The notes under the pieces are model-generated. The model was not told the origin of the DNA. It worked only from the letters and a program-made list of their open reading frames with translations, and did not search any database. From Euryodendron excelsum (Eukaryota > Streptophyta > Magnoliopsida > Ericales > Pentaphylacaceae), in contig CM065377.1 of NCBI GenBank assembly GCA_033060915.1, positions 33,173,183 through 33,237,182 of the forward strand: DNA of 64,000 nt, read 5' to 3'. Position numbers and translations under genes: made by a program. Below, in pieces: positions 23,131 through 34,086 of the stretch. Within the stretch, counting starts at the first letter, position 1. Every line of letters begins with the position of its first letter.

Positions 23131-23535
23131 TTTTAGAATTTTCTATAAATTGAGCTTATATTAATTGATTTATTTTGTTTTAATAAAATGGGTTGGATCC
23201 AAGTTTGGGTTTGAGACGTACACGATAAAGCCCTTTATTGTAGTGATCTATTCAATTGGGCTTGTGTGCACCTAATAGGGATAATGTGGTTGGACGGTTA
23301 AGTGTGGGGTAATTTTGAGTCTATTGTGAGCCTTTTATGGGAGGACCCAATGTGACTAGGTTACATATATATATATATATATATGGCTAAGTCCCCTATC
23401 TTCTTAAGTACATATATTTTTTTCCATTAAGAGTCGTCGTACAGTTTTGGCGATAGAGAGGAAGACTTAGCCTCTATTATAGAAGATTGATTCTTCTTTT
23501 TCGGATTTCAACAAGCAATGGCACAAGCAAAAACG
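23131..23535 (+). repeat. Outer copia 3' LTR, right end uncertain
   Basis: Starts TTTTAGAATTTTCTATAAAT after the polypurine tract. It holds a TA-rich promoter-like stretch (23364-23384), GGCTAAGTCCCCTATC and a downstream AGGAAGACTTAGCCTC. The true right edge and duplication are unclear because the 5' LTR is outside the window; 23535 is an estimate near CAATGGCACAAGCAAAAACG. Confidence 0.6.
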
Positions 23536-23736
23536 AGTATGCTTTTGCATTCTTTGTATGTTGGTGTTCTTAATTAACATACATGTTATTATAAGTTTAA
23601 AATGCATCACCTTCCAAAGGGATATATTATATATGTTATACATCAATGCCTTGCAGATCAACATCACTAGCCAAATTTCTTTTCAATTCATGAAGGAGAA
23701 CCTTTTTTTTTTAACCAAAACAAAAATAGTCATTTA

Positions 23737-23764
<28 letters not shown>
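23737..23764. repeat. CT microsatellite
   Basis: An uninterrupted CT dinucleotide run. Confidence 0.95.
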
Positions 23765-23769
<5 letters not shown>

Positions 23770-24041
23770 GAAAGAAGCTTTTAATAGAAAACTCTCTCAA
23801 ATGTTAGGAATTGAGTAACCTCTACTAATGAAAAGGGAACTTCCATAGTTGATTGTATGCCCGTATCACTTTAGGCATCGGTTCTCAATTGAGGGTCTTT
23901 CAAGGCAAGTTTGATTTTCAAGATTAGGAAGGATTGGACCAACTATCCAGAGTAGTTTGCCGTTTGGTAAAGATAAATGAGTTGGACTATGAGTCCACCC
24001 CAGACTACTAACACCACATATGGGGGATTATTTAGTCTCTC

Positions 24042-24067
24042 GGGGGGGGGGGGGGGGGGGGGGGGGG
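24042..24067. repeat. Poly-G tract (26 G)
   Basis: An uninterrupted 26-G run in otherwise AT-rich DNA, next to a possible transposon end. Real length is uncertain because such runs are hard to sequence. Confidence 0.9.
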
Positions 24068-25412
24068 TATGGTTTGCTAGTCCTGGGATAAGAGGGGATC
24101 TGGACTAGCCTATCAAATGACGATTATACCCTTTTGCCCTACGTTAAATATACTCCCAACTCATTCTTACGCAACATGATCTCTTTGCCCTAAACCAATG
24201 GCTCTCTTTGCCTCCCTTCCAACAACCAAACCCTAATCTGGGTTCCTCCTTTTGTCGTGATTTTGCCTTTGGGAACAACATCAGAGCAAGGGAAACGGAT
24301 CTTAGCAACTAAAATATTCGTCGCATACTCAGATCTGTATTACTGAAAGGCAAGATCCACTCTCTAGAAAACCACTACTCCATCTCATTCACAAAACCTA
24401 AGACAATCAGGTTTGTGCTCTAGACTCTCTATAAGTAAAATCAAATGACAATTTCACTATGATGAACCATTTTTGTTATCATTCTTGCTATTGTTCATGA
24501 TAATGGTTTTAATCCTTACAAATCTGGAGTATCATTACTTTGGTTTGTTAGGGCTTTTGTTTAGCTGACGAACTTTTTCCATTTTTGGTGGTTATTCATT
24601 GTTATTGTTAGGGATTTGTTAGAGCTTCTGTTAATCTGAGAAAGTTCTCCCTTTTTTGGTGGTTATTCATTGTTCTTGTTGGGGATTTCTTAAGGGCTTC
24701 TGTTAATCTGATGAAGTTCTCTCTATTGTGATGGTTATTCATTGTTTTTGTTAGGGATTTCTTAGGAATTTTGTTAATTTATACTTTGTTAACTTATGTT
24801 TATTTATTGATTAAGGAACTCTTTGTTAAGGCTTTTGCAATTTCTTAACTATCAACTGTATATAATGATTTATTTCTTAAATGAATCTCATTGTCACTTG
24901 TATCAATTGCCTTTGTTATTTTTTATTTTGACTCAAATTCAAAATACTTAAATATTGGCTTGTATAATGGCATTCTGTGCTCCATTTTTTCTTATTCTAG
25001 AAGCTATTGTTCAGTGCACATCTTGCTAGTTTTGCTTCATTGTTTATTACTCTATATTATGATGTTTTAATCTGTTATATGGCTTCAAAGTTTTGGGGTT
25101 CTTTTTTTATATTTTTCTATTTATCAAGTTCTCATAACTAAATTCAGTGAAGGATTGGTGTTCTGCCCTTTGACTGGATAATAAACTGAAGCTTGTTGGT
25201 ATTTTCTTCTAAAATGGCTGTCAGTTTCAAAATTAATAAAGTAAACACAATTTAAAATAAATAACTCAAATTCATTTTGAAAATTCTTTTCGTAAAGTTT
25301 AAAACAAACTATTTTTGGCTTCTTCATAGATTTTGTTAGGGGTTCAGTAGGTCCTCTAAATGCTAGTAATGCAGCATATATAATAATGTCTACTTATATG
25401 TTTTTTACTTAG
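24068..25412 (+). other. Probable 5' leader and intron of the Harbinger gene
   Basis: 24170-24420 is C-rich leader-like sequence (AACCAAACCCTAATCTGGG), and GT-type donor sequence follows in AT-rich intron-like DNA. Within it, 24540-24785 holds about three and a half tandem units of about 70-77 bp containing GGTGGTTATTCATTGTT and TTGTTAGGGATTT. No coding segment was recognised. Confidence 0.45.
24540..24785 (+). repeat. Tandem repeat, about 75-bp unit
   Basis: Copies of TTGTTAGGGATTT...CTTCTGTTAATCTGA...AAGTTCTC...TGGTTATTCATTGTT start near 24545, 24611, 24681 and 24752. Confidence 0.85.
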
Positions 25413-26779
25413 ATGAATTTTGATATGGAGTATGAGAATGAGGAGGTGGAGGGGTTCGTGGCCATTCAGCAAACTATAAAATAAAAGTTTGCCCTAGTTG
25501 GGGTAATAGTTGTTGTAGTAAGTCTTGCTATTGAGAGGTGCTATGAAAGGTATAATGCTATTGTTAGAGAGCCCAATAGACTTCAGCAACAAATTGAAGC
25601 CATCGATCAATTAGTGAGACAGTCGGACAAAACATGTGTTGAGCAACTTCGTTTGGGTTGTAGTGTTTTCATGAGATTGTACAATTTGGTCCAAATGAAA
25701 GGTGTCTCACACGCAAAGCATGTGATGTTGGAGGAAAAGGTATCAATGTTTTTGAAAGTTTTAGGACACCACAAAAAAAATAGAAGCGTGAAGCATGATT
25801 TCTTTAGATCAGGATCAACAGTCAGTAGGTATTTCAGAGATGTGCTTAAAGTTGTTTTGCATTGTCAAGATGAATTGCTTGTTACCCCAAAACCAATTAC
25901 TGAAGGTTGTACTGACCATAGATGGAACTAGTTCTAGGTAAATAATTATGCATAATATCTTAAGATATGAAATAATGAAATATTATGTATTGTTCTGAAA
26001 TGGTGTTTATGTATTTATATAGAATTGCCTTGGAGCATTAGATAGGACCTATGTTAGAGTTCATGTCAGTAATGTTGATACACCCAGATATAGAACACGA
26101 AAGGGGGAGATTGCTACAAATGTCTTAGGTGTCTGTAATAGAGATATGAACTTCATGTATGTCTTACCGGGTCGGGAAGGGTCTGCGGCAAATGGTAGGG
26201 TTCTGAGAGATGCAGTCATAAGAAGGAATGGAGTGAAGATTCCAGCTGGTAAGTGTTCTGGACACAACACCCTTCTATACAATTTTATATGAACCAGTCA
26301 TGTTCAACCAAAACTAATATGGTGTAGTGTCATGTTACTACTATCTTGTTGATTGGGGGTACAAGAATTGTGAAGGCTATTTGGCACCATATAGAGAGCA
26401 ACGATACCATCTATCTATTTGGAGAGACGGCACTATGCCTTTTAGTTATCAAGAGTACTTCAACATGAAACATGCATTTGCCAGGAATGTGATAAAGAGA
26501 AGTTTTGGGTTGTGAAAAATGAGGTGGGCAATCCTCTAAAGTCCATCATATTTTCCAATTAAGACCCAATGTCATATTATTACAGCTTGTTGCCTACTAC
26601 ACAATTTCATTAGATGTTACATGACCGATGACTCACTGGAGAACATTGAAACACATGCACACAATCCAGCTGACATGGGAGATGACTACATTGATATGGT
26701 TGAGACATCTAATTAGTGGACTGAGTGGAGAGATGCCATAACAATGCAGATGTATAATGAATTTCTTGCTAATAATTAG
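25413..26779 (+). pseudogene. PIF/Harbinger transposase (DDE nuclease), three exons, inactivated
   Basis: Three exons are inferred: 25413-25937, 26023-26248 and 26328-26779, with GT-AG junctions. Exon 1 encodes the helix-turn-helix-rich N-terminal part (GCSVFMRLYNLVQ, SGSTVSRYFRDVLKVV, CTDHRW). Exon 2 carries the first catalytic Asp (NCLGALDRTYV) and RYRTRKGEIATNVLGVCNRD. Exon 3 carries the second Asp (YYYLVDWGY) and CLLHNFIR. The third acidic residue is lost: NVIKRSFG has Lys (codon 26495-26497) where the family has Glu. Stops occur at the CTDHRW junction, after FGL (26513-26515) and elsewhere. The Myb/SANT-like partner ORF typical of these elements was not found. It resembles plant HARBI1-like nucleases but is a dead transposon copy. 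Confidence 0.9.
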
Positions 26780-29700
26780 GTTTCAAATTTCAAGTTGATG
26801 AACAATTCAATGGTCTACATCATTGGATATTCATGCTTCAATTTTTAGCGTACGTTGATGTTTATTTGTCATTAGTTTTATTTGTGATTTCTTGTTAATG
26901 AATGGATTGGATTGTTATTTCCTGTTTCATTATGTATTATGAATGAATGTTTATGATTCAATCTTCCTAAGGTTTTCTTGTATCATATTAATTTTACTGT
27001 TACATTTAGGAATGGATAGTGAGGTAACAACCAATGCTAGGTAATTGTTCAATCTCCACAAACTCAACTAAACTCATGGTCCAACACATGGAGGAGAACA
27101 TTCCAAGGGCCACCAACTATGATATGGGGGTTGTTAGAGACAATGGCAATCTCCAAAAAAATCCTTTTCTTCTTACTGGGGGTAGTTGCTGTTGCTATTT
27201 ACTGGGTGGTTGGTAAGTGCTTAATCTGAATTGCTTGTAGGCTCTGTTGCTGCTTCTTTTTTGTGGTTGCTACTATTGAAATAATGTTGCTGATATGATA
27301 GTTGTAATATATTTTTACTATGATTTTTGTGGTTTGAGTACCACAGTCAGGTGGTTGATGAACATGTGTTTTCGCTAGGTCAATCTCATGTTTGTCCAAA
27401 CAAATATTATGCTATTTTATAAAACATTTGCAGGTCATTTTGATGATTTCACGCCCAAATCTGGTGAAAACATATGCATGTCATTTTAGAAAAATATATG
27501 CAGGTTATTATAGGCTGGCATTTTTGTTATTGAAAGTAAATGGTCGACGCCTAAATTTGGTAAAATTTTTGTATGTATAATGTCTTAGAATTGCACTACC
27601 GTTGTGATAAGCATGCTAACACAACTTTATATGAAGAAGCAATACTATACTTGTTTCAAATAAGCATATTCCATGAGGGGTTGGTTTTAAATGAAGAAGA
27701 AATTTGTTCATATGACAAATATTGTATTGAGTAAAAAGTCCATTCAATGTGACATTATTCATTGCTATTTCTTTTGTGATACATAATTTTTCCCATTTAT
27801 GGGTTGGTTTTGAAAATTTAAATGAAGAAAAAATTTGCAACTCTCCTGCACAAACAAAACCCAAAAACCTACTATACAACAAAAAAAGTGGATCTGGTAG
27901 TGAAAAAAAAATTGGGTGAGGGTGTTTTCAGGGGTAATATGAAATTTTTCTGAGTTAATCCAGTCCAGAGAACCAAAATGAAATGCTGGATTAGGCCATA
28001 TAACCATAGTCCGATGTACAGTCCAACCAACAATTAAACGTCGGCTTAAGGGATAGGCTAGGACAATAAATCCTCAGCAAGCTAGTCCCGAGTTTCACAG
28101 TCTGAGGATTCCATGACTGTCCTGGAAATCAAAGTGCCCTCAGTCCCCAAACAATCATGGGAATATCACACCTTAGCGCAGATAGTTTTCAAGAAGATGC
28201 ATACATTTTTTTTCCCCTTTCAAAGGAACCTAACTAGCAATAAAATTAAGCAGCATACCATGGCTTCTGCAAGAAGAGGCTAAATCAAAAATTCACATTG
28301 AATATACATATATATATATATATATATGGGTATATATATTGACGTATGGGTATTGTTGGACAAGACATGCTCAATTGGAGGAGAACGGTGAAGGAGATCA
28401 GTATTTTATCCAGACTGTCCTAAACCATTACTTTGCTTCAAGACCCTATAGCGTAGCATAGCAAGACATGTAAAATTTTGACCAAACATGATTATAGAAA
28501 GCTGGTAATATATGAATCATCTGATGGCCCCACCAACAAAGTCCAAAATGCAACATGCAAGCATCCTAGCCTATAAATCAAGGTATAATAAATTAAAAAC
28601 AATTATAGAACATAAACATGCAAAATGTATATATCGGTGATATTGTTTTTCTTATTTAGATCATAGATACTCTAGAAGACGTCTAATTTCATCTGGTTGA
28701 TAAATAGAATGTTGCTATATAGGAACACGTAACCCTGGATTCTATTCAAGATAAGTATAATCAAATTCAACCGTTTAAAATTTGGGAGGTTTCTCATTGG
28801 CAAAAGAGTTTTTCCTCTCTTGTCCCCTTTATTTGCCATTAAAATTTAAAGTATGATTTACATGAAAATTAGTGTCAATGGACATACAATAGCAACGGTA
28901 GCACTAACATACATTTATTAAATTAATTTTAATAAATACATTGCCTAATATCAGAAGCCCTAATTCCACATCTTGTTCTCAAACTGTAAATAAAAATTCT
29001 ACTCAGAAATGAACAAATATAAATTGTCTAGAGTTAATAAACTAACAAAAAATTATTAACAATGACGCCAATATCAAAATGCTAGATTACACATACAATT
29101 ACATGAATACAAACATTTTATGAACATATTATATATGTATATATGTGTGTATTGCAAGATATATATATATATATAATAAAGAAGTAATAGTTGAGATAAA
29201 CCTTTGACATTTTCTATTGGAGAGATGATGCAATAGGTACTGCCCACCAATGGCTTCCAAGAAGTTCAAACGTAAATCAATTCGATTAGCATTCAAGTCG
29301 AGACTATCATCCGGTTAATCGCCAAGAAAATGCAAGGGAAAAAACAACAAATAAAACCCTAAACCTATATCACCCAATCTCTTTCTTTGGTTTTCCTTTA
29401 GCTTTTCGGCAACATGACATAATCCCTTTCATACTTTGTTTTCTCTTCTTAGTTCTTTCTCAGCCATCTAAATCACATTGGTTTTTCTTTTTTTGTTTCT
29501 TTCTCTTTTTTTTTTTTTTTGGATGGTTTAGACTCAGCGTGGACTAGAGTATGCTAAAAAAATTAAAAGGTGGGCTAAAATAAGGTTGGATTTAAATTTG
29601 TACATGTAGAATTTTTGTTTTTTTTTTTTTTTGGGCTTTTCTACCATGGGCTGCAACACAAGAGAGCCTTCATAGAAGCTCCACCCACGCACGCATGATC

Positions 29701-29890
29701 ATTTAGAGTGTTATAATCAATGCCTGAAAAATACTAGTAGTACAATTTATGAACCAAAAAAAGCAAGACAACCCTCCCTAGTCCTCTTTACATACATTCA
29801 CCAAAAAAAAAAACAAAAAGGAAATCCTCCTCCCTTGAGGTAGCTTTCTCCCAAGAATTCCTCAAACTCTTCTGGTACTTACTTCGAAAT
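26780..29890. other. No gene recognised
   Basis: The first part is downstream sequence of the Harbinger copy. From 28.2 kb on the sequence is AT-rich with TA microsatellites (28306-28327 and 29158-29176), poly-T runs (29506-29520 and 29619-29632) and a pyrimidine-rich stretch (29380-29520). No motif-bearing ORF on either strand. Confidence 0.5.
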
Positions 29891-29892
29891 GC

Positions 29893-30194
29893 TATGTGAA
29901 CACAACCGTGAGCTACATAGCAGGGCAAGCAACACATGGTGGAGGACATTTGTTCGAGTCTCACCTTTGTTTATCGAGGGCATGAGGCTCATGCCTATTA
30001 ATCCTATGACCAGCGGCTTCGTACCACTATGCTTTTAGTGGGGTAGGGGTTAGGCTATTGCTCAGCTCAAGTTTACAAGGTAATTAAGCATCCCCGCATC
30101 CATGGGCCTGTCTAGGCCCCTCCTATCTAGCATTCTAGTGGGTACGGACTACTATAGCCATGTGGTTGCCAAACATTGATCCATCAAAAAAAAA
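29893..30194 (+). mobile_element. Probable tRNA-derived SINE
   Basis: About 300 bp. A Pol III A-box-like sequence (TAGCAGGGCAAGC, 29918-29930) and a B-box (GTTCGAGTCTC, 29952-29962) are spaced as in a tRNA head. They are followed by an unrelated body and an A-rich tail (ATCAAAAAAAAAAA, 30182-30195). No clear target-site duplication was found, so the start is approximate. It would be transcribed by RNA polymerase III and mobilised by a LINE reverse transcriptase. Confidence 0.5.
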
Positions 30195-30250
30195 AATCCC
30201 TAACAAAGATGGATCAAAGTGAATTCTAGTTGTAGAATAAGAAATGAGAA

Positions 30251-31075
30251 TGTAAGCATCCCATTTTTGGCTTTTTAACAATTTTTGGTCAAATAACCAT
30301 TTTGCCTTCGGGCGCCCTAACACATATCTCGAGACCTTGTAACTTTCTAAATCCACTCGGTTGCATCATCACAGTAACAAAAGTATTCACAAACAAAAAT
30401 GAATCATTATCGGTGCCCGCAAACCCGCCCTGATGCTAAATAACCATTTTGTCACTGGGCGTCCCAACACGTTTCCTGAGGCAATGCAACCTCCAGAACC
30501 CACTCGCCATCACCATCGGAGCAACAGGAGTATTCACAAATCCAAACAATTAGCACCCATAAAATTACCCCAGTGTAAAATTATTATTTTACCTCTAGCA
30601 TGTTTCTCAAGACTAAGCAGCCACTCAATTAAAAAAAAAGTCACTCCCAATTTGTCTACAATAGTCTAGTATGTTCAAAATAACATCTAGGTTAACATTG
30701 GTCACTTTTCGATACTCCTATGCAAAATAACTATTTTTCCCATGTATACTCTTGTATACTTTTCAAGGACCACCTGGCTCCCTAGAGCAGAACTAACCTC
30801 ATCGGCACACTCGATAAACGTTCAGGGGCTTTTGGAATAGTCTATCAGAGACCCCGAGGCCTCAAAATACTAGCCCCATCTCCTAGGATGCAAAATCACA
30901 AAAAGAGCCTTGAGAAGCGCAAAAACGATGCTTCTTGGGGGTTGATTTTTTTTCTCACTTCCCTTTGCTATTTACCTAGCAAATGGTTGATGCAAAGTAT
31001 GAGGCCTATACCATCTTGAAGAGTTTCCAGTGGCATTTTAAATCCATGTTGATGGTTCTCCAAGATTAGTAATCA
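30251..31075 (+). repeat. Degenerate tandem array A, about 145-bp units
   Basis: Starts TGTAAGCATCCCATTTTTGGC. Units are marked by (A)AATAACCATTTTGCC-type sequence near 30291, 30441, 30585 and 30725, each followed by GG-C-T-CCAACACG...GAGG...CAACCTCC...CTCG. The tail (30890-31075: CACAAAAAGAGCC, GATGCTTCTTGGGGGTTGA) is shared with array B. No coding content. Confidence 0.75.
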
Positions 31076-31550
31076 AAAGGGTTAATTACAAGCACACCCT
31101 TTGAATTATAACTCAATATCATTATGCCCCCCTAAATTCTAAAACATAACAAATTAACATGTTGAACTATCAATTTGTATCAATTAATCCTTTTCGTTAG
31201 TAATATCTTTGCAATTAGTTAAGAAAGTAGATAAAAATTTATCATTTAACTTGTCCATGCTTACAAAAGTTTATTTTATACCTAAATTAAATTCTTTTTT
31301 TTGTAATAACTATCTAATGACTGAAACACCCCTTATTTTGTCTCTATATTTACATATCATTTCAAGAGACATTCTAGTCATTAGTCAATCATTAGAACAA
31401 TTGACGATCAATTTAGGTATAAAACTATACTTTTGTTAAAATGTAGAAGCCAAATAACAATTTTTCATCCATTTTTCTAACGAATTGCTAACAGGAGGGA
31501 TTGATTGATACAATTGGTAGTTTAGGGGTCAACTTGTTACGTTTTAGAGT

Positions 31551-31555
31551 TTAGG
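31551..31555. repeat. Solo-LTR target-site duplication, left
   Basis: TTAGG, repeated at 34056-34060. Confidence 0.85.
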
Positions 31556-32317
31556 TGTCAGACCCTAATTCTCTTAACCTCATTCTTAGCTTGATTTCAA
31601 TGCATTTTATGACGTGCTGATACTAATTAAGGTGCTTGTTTAACATGTTTTAACATGTGTGAGTTATAGTGAGATTTTCATATTTTTAAGTAAGATCAAA
31701 GGGTGATTAGTGGGCTTAATCTATGTTTAATTAACATAATTAATTACATAGATTATCTTATGTTTATCATGTTTAATTAAACTCATCATGGTTAATTATA
31801 TTAAGTTGGTGATTAGTGAAGAAAGAGGAGGTGAAAGTTGGGTGTGTGTGTGTGAGACACCTAGGTGTGTGCTTGTGACAAGTGTATAGTTAGATACACC
31901 TTTGTATCTAACTTGGCTGACAAGAGAGGGGAGAGAAAAGAGGAGCTTATGTAGAGATTAAGGTGCTTGATAGGGGAATTGGTTGGGAGCAAAGGAAGGA
32001 AGAGGAGAGAAAGAAAAGAGAGGAAAAAGAAGAGAATTCAAAGGGAATTCAAAGGGGAAAACTTGTGTTCATCTTGAATTCATTAATTAGGGTAAGATTC
32101 ATCATGTTTTTGTTGGTTTCATATTATTTGCATTGATTAATGTATCTTAGTATGTTTTCATATCATTAGAGTTAGAAGGAGGTGATGGAGGAGAAGGTTG
32201 ATGAGGGTTTTCATGGTAAAAGCCTTGATTCATTTTGGTGAACATGTTTTTGTTTGTGTTTGATTTTATTTCTAACTTGGTATTACACTTTGGAGTCTTT
32301 GGTGAGCTTATGTAAAG

Positions 32318-32423
32318 TATGAGGGTGGGTTAGAGATGAAAAACCATGTTTGAGAAGCTTTATTTTGGAGTATGAGGGTGGGTTAGAGATGAAAAACCAT
32401 GTTTGAGAAGCTTTATTTTGGAG
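32318..32423. repeat. Exact 53-bp tandem duplication
   Basis: The unit TATGAGGGTGGGTTAGAGAT... ending TTATTTTGGAG occurs at 32318-32370 and again at 32371-32423 without a mismatch, directly before the poly-G tract. Confidence 0.95.
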
Positions 32424-32426
32424 CCA

Positions 32427-32467
<41 letters not shown>
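32427..32467. repeat. Poly-G tract (41 G)
   Basis: 41 consecutive G between CCA and TCGACCCC. Length and even presence may be a sequencing or assembly artefact. Confidence 0.9.
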
Positions 32468-32468
<1 letters not shown>

Positions 32469-32655
32469 CGACCCCTGACCTTAGGAGTCGATACACGAAA
32501 CCTTTTGCTGTAAATTTTTGGTCTCTATCCCAAGGTGTTGACACCTGGAGCAGAGGTGTCGACACATGGAACAAAATTTTACTCGCACTGTCCAAAGGTG
32601 TCGGCACTTGAGATTGAGAGGTCGACACTTGAGACTAGTAGGTCGACACACTTTG
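32468..32655 (+). repeat. GTGTCGACAC palindrome cluster in solo LTR
   Basis: At least six variants of GTGTCGACAC occur within 190 bp: GTCGACCC, GTCGATAC, GTGTTGACACC, GTGTCGACACATGG, GTGTCGGCAC and GTCGACAC (twice). Each is wholly or nearly self-complementary. Spacers include AAAATTTTACTCGCACTGTCC. Confidence 0.88.
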
Positions 32656-34055
32656 GTAAAATGATCATATCTCACTCTAGAAAACTCAAAATTACACATT
32701 GTTTAAAGCGTTGAAAAGTAGACTCATGGGGCTTTCTATTGATATAAAGTGGATACTCTAATTCCTTGTATATAAAGAGATATGGCAGTTCAAAGATGAC
32801 CCAAAATTTCTATCAATAGCATAGTTTTTCAGAATTTTAGTCCATCTTTCAACAAACATAACTTCTTCATCTAAAATGTATTTTCAACCCATGACCTATC
32901 AATATAATGGTCTTTAAGCTTAGTTTCAAATGAGATTGACCTATTACATTGTTGCGGGTTTTGGTGAAAGTTGTTTCTTGTCTTTGGTTGTATTGTTAAG
33001 AGGGTCTATAACGTGTTGGACGTGTATCACTCGAACTTATGTAAGATGTATGCATCCATCGTTTATATTGATTATAGGTTATGCATTGTCTTTTCTCTTT
33101 GATTATTATTGATCTTATGGTTCCTAAACTAACATGATTGAGGTGATAGGGGCTCACGGAGGACAAGAACCATCAACATCAACCAAGGACTAACCTTATT
33201 GTGGTGTGAGTACGGTGACATATGGGAAATATATGATAATCTTATTCATATTGAATTGCTTGCCTTTTGTATGATTAATGTTAGTGATAATATCTATGAA
33301 GTGATTATATATATGAGGTGATAATGGTGATTATATATATAAGGTGAGGTGGCATTGCATACTAATCATCTTGTATGCTTGACATTACATTAGAGAGAGT
33401 TAACCACAGTAGGTTAACCAAGGCTTAGTCACAGTGGACTAGCCTAGGGATGCCACGGTGGGCATTCCTTGATAACAAGCCAATGTTATCTAAACTTATG
33501 CGCACATGTAGGTGACACATCATTGCATTATTGTTCTTTCTTCATGGATATCTATTGTGGATGTTTATATATATCATTCTTTATGAGGTCAATTATCTAC
33601 CGTGAACACATTGACTTTTAGCTCATGCCCACACAGACTTTTTTGGCAGGTGAGACAAAGATGGGAGTCCAGTTCATTGCAATCTTGGTCTTAGTCATTG
33701 TGGCTTTCATTGTTGTGTTGGGATGTCACATGGCAGAGATTGAGAAAGTTTTTAACAATATATTTACAATGTCACATCGAGTTTTGTAGGAGATATTAGG
33801 ATTGGGATGTATATTTGTATTATGTTTTCTGTTAATGTAAGTTGGTAGTAGAAGATTATGGGGAGTTTTTTTTATTTTTCAGTTGGAGATGTAAATGAGT
33901 TTAATTTATGGTTTATTATCACATTATATGTTTTATTATTTAGTTCTTGTCTCTTGTAAGTGTTGTTAAGGTGTTGCTTACAAGTGTGGTGACCTTGCAA
34001 TCACGCCCTGCCTATTATGACATTAATGATGTCTAATTAGGTTGGGGGCGTGACA

Positions 34056-34060
34056 TTAGG
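34056..34060. repeat. Solo-LTR target-site duplication, right
   Basis: TTAGG, identical to 31551-31555. Confidence 0.85.
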
Positions 34061-34086
34061 GGTGTGTTTGTAATTAACTCTAATCG

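Larger units (their letters stand above)
23905..28135. mobile_element. Tentative extent of the Harbinger element
   Basis: Left sequence TTTGATTTTCAAGA near 23909 is inverted near 28115-28130 (TCCTGGAAATCAAA). Related CTAGTCCTGGGAT/CTAGCCTATC words occur at both ends (24076-24115 and 28045-28095). These could be terminal and subterminal inverted repeats, but the match is short and no TSD could be fixed, so the limits are provisional. Confidence 0.3.
31556..34055 (+). mobile_element. Solo LTR, gypsy-type, 2.5 kb
   Basis: Begins TGTCAGACCCTAATTC and ends GGGGGCGTGACA, with TTAGG on both sides and no internal genes. Contents are a purine-rich stretch (31930-32060), an exact 53-bp tandem duplication (32318-32423), a 41-G tract, a GTCGAC-type palindrome cluster (32468-32655), and a segment (32650-32830) also present in the reverse LTR at 39083-41655, so the two families are related. 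TG...CA ends and TSD indicate intra-element LTR recombination. Confidence 0.88.
31078..34086. mobile_element. Long-terminal-inverted-repeat element, interrupted by a solo LTR
   Basis: The left arm 31078-31200 (AGGGTTAATTACAAGCACACC, CTAAATTCTAAAACATAAC, TTTGTATCAATTAATCC) is inverted at 31480-31555 and 34061-34086 (GGATTGATTGATACAATTGG, GTTACGTTTTAGAGTTTAGG, GGTGTGTTTGTAATTAACTCT). The right arm lacks about 30 bp. Flanking AATCAAA and AATCGAA may be a 7-bp duplication. Without the LTR it is about 500 bp with no ORF, so it is a MITE-like or foldback non-autonomous element. Confidence 0.75.
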
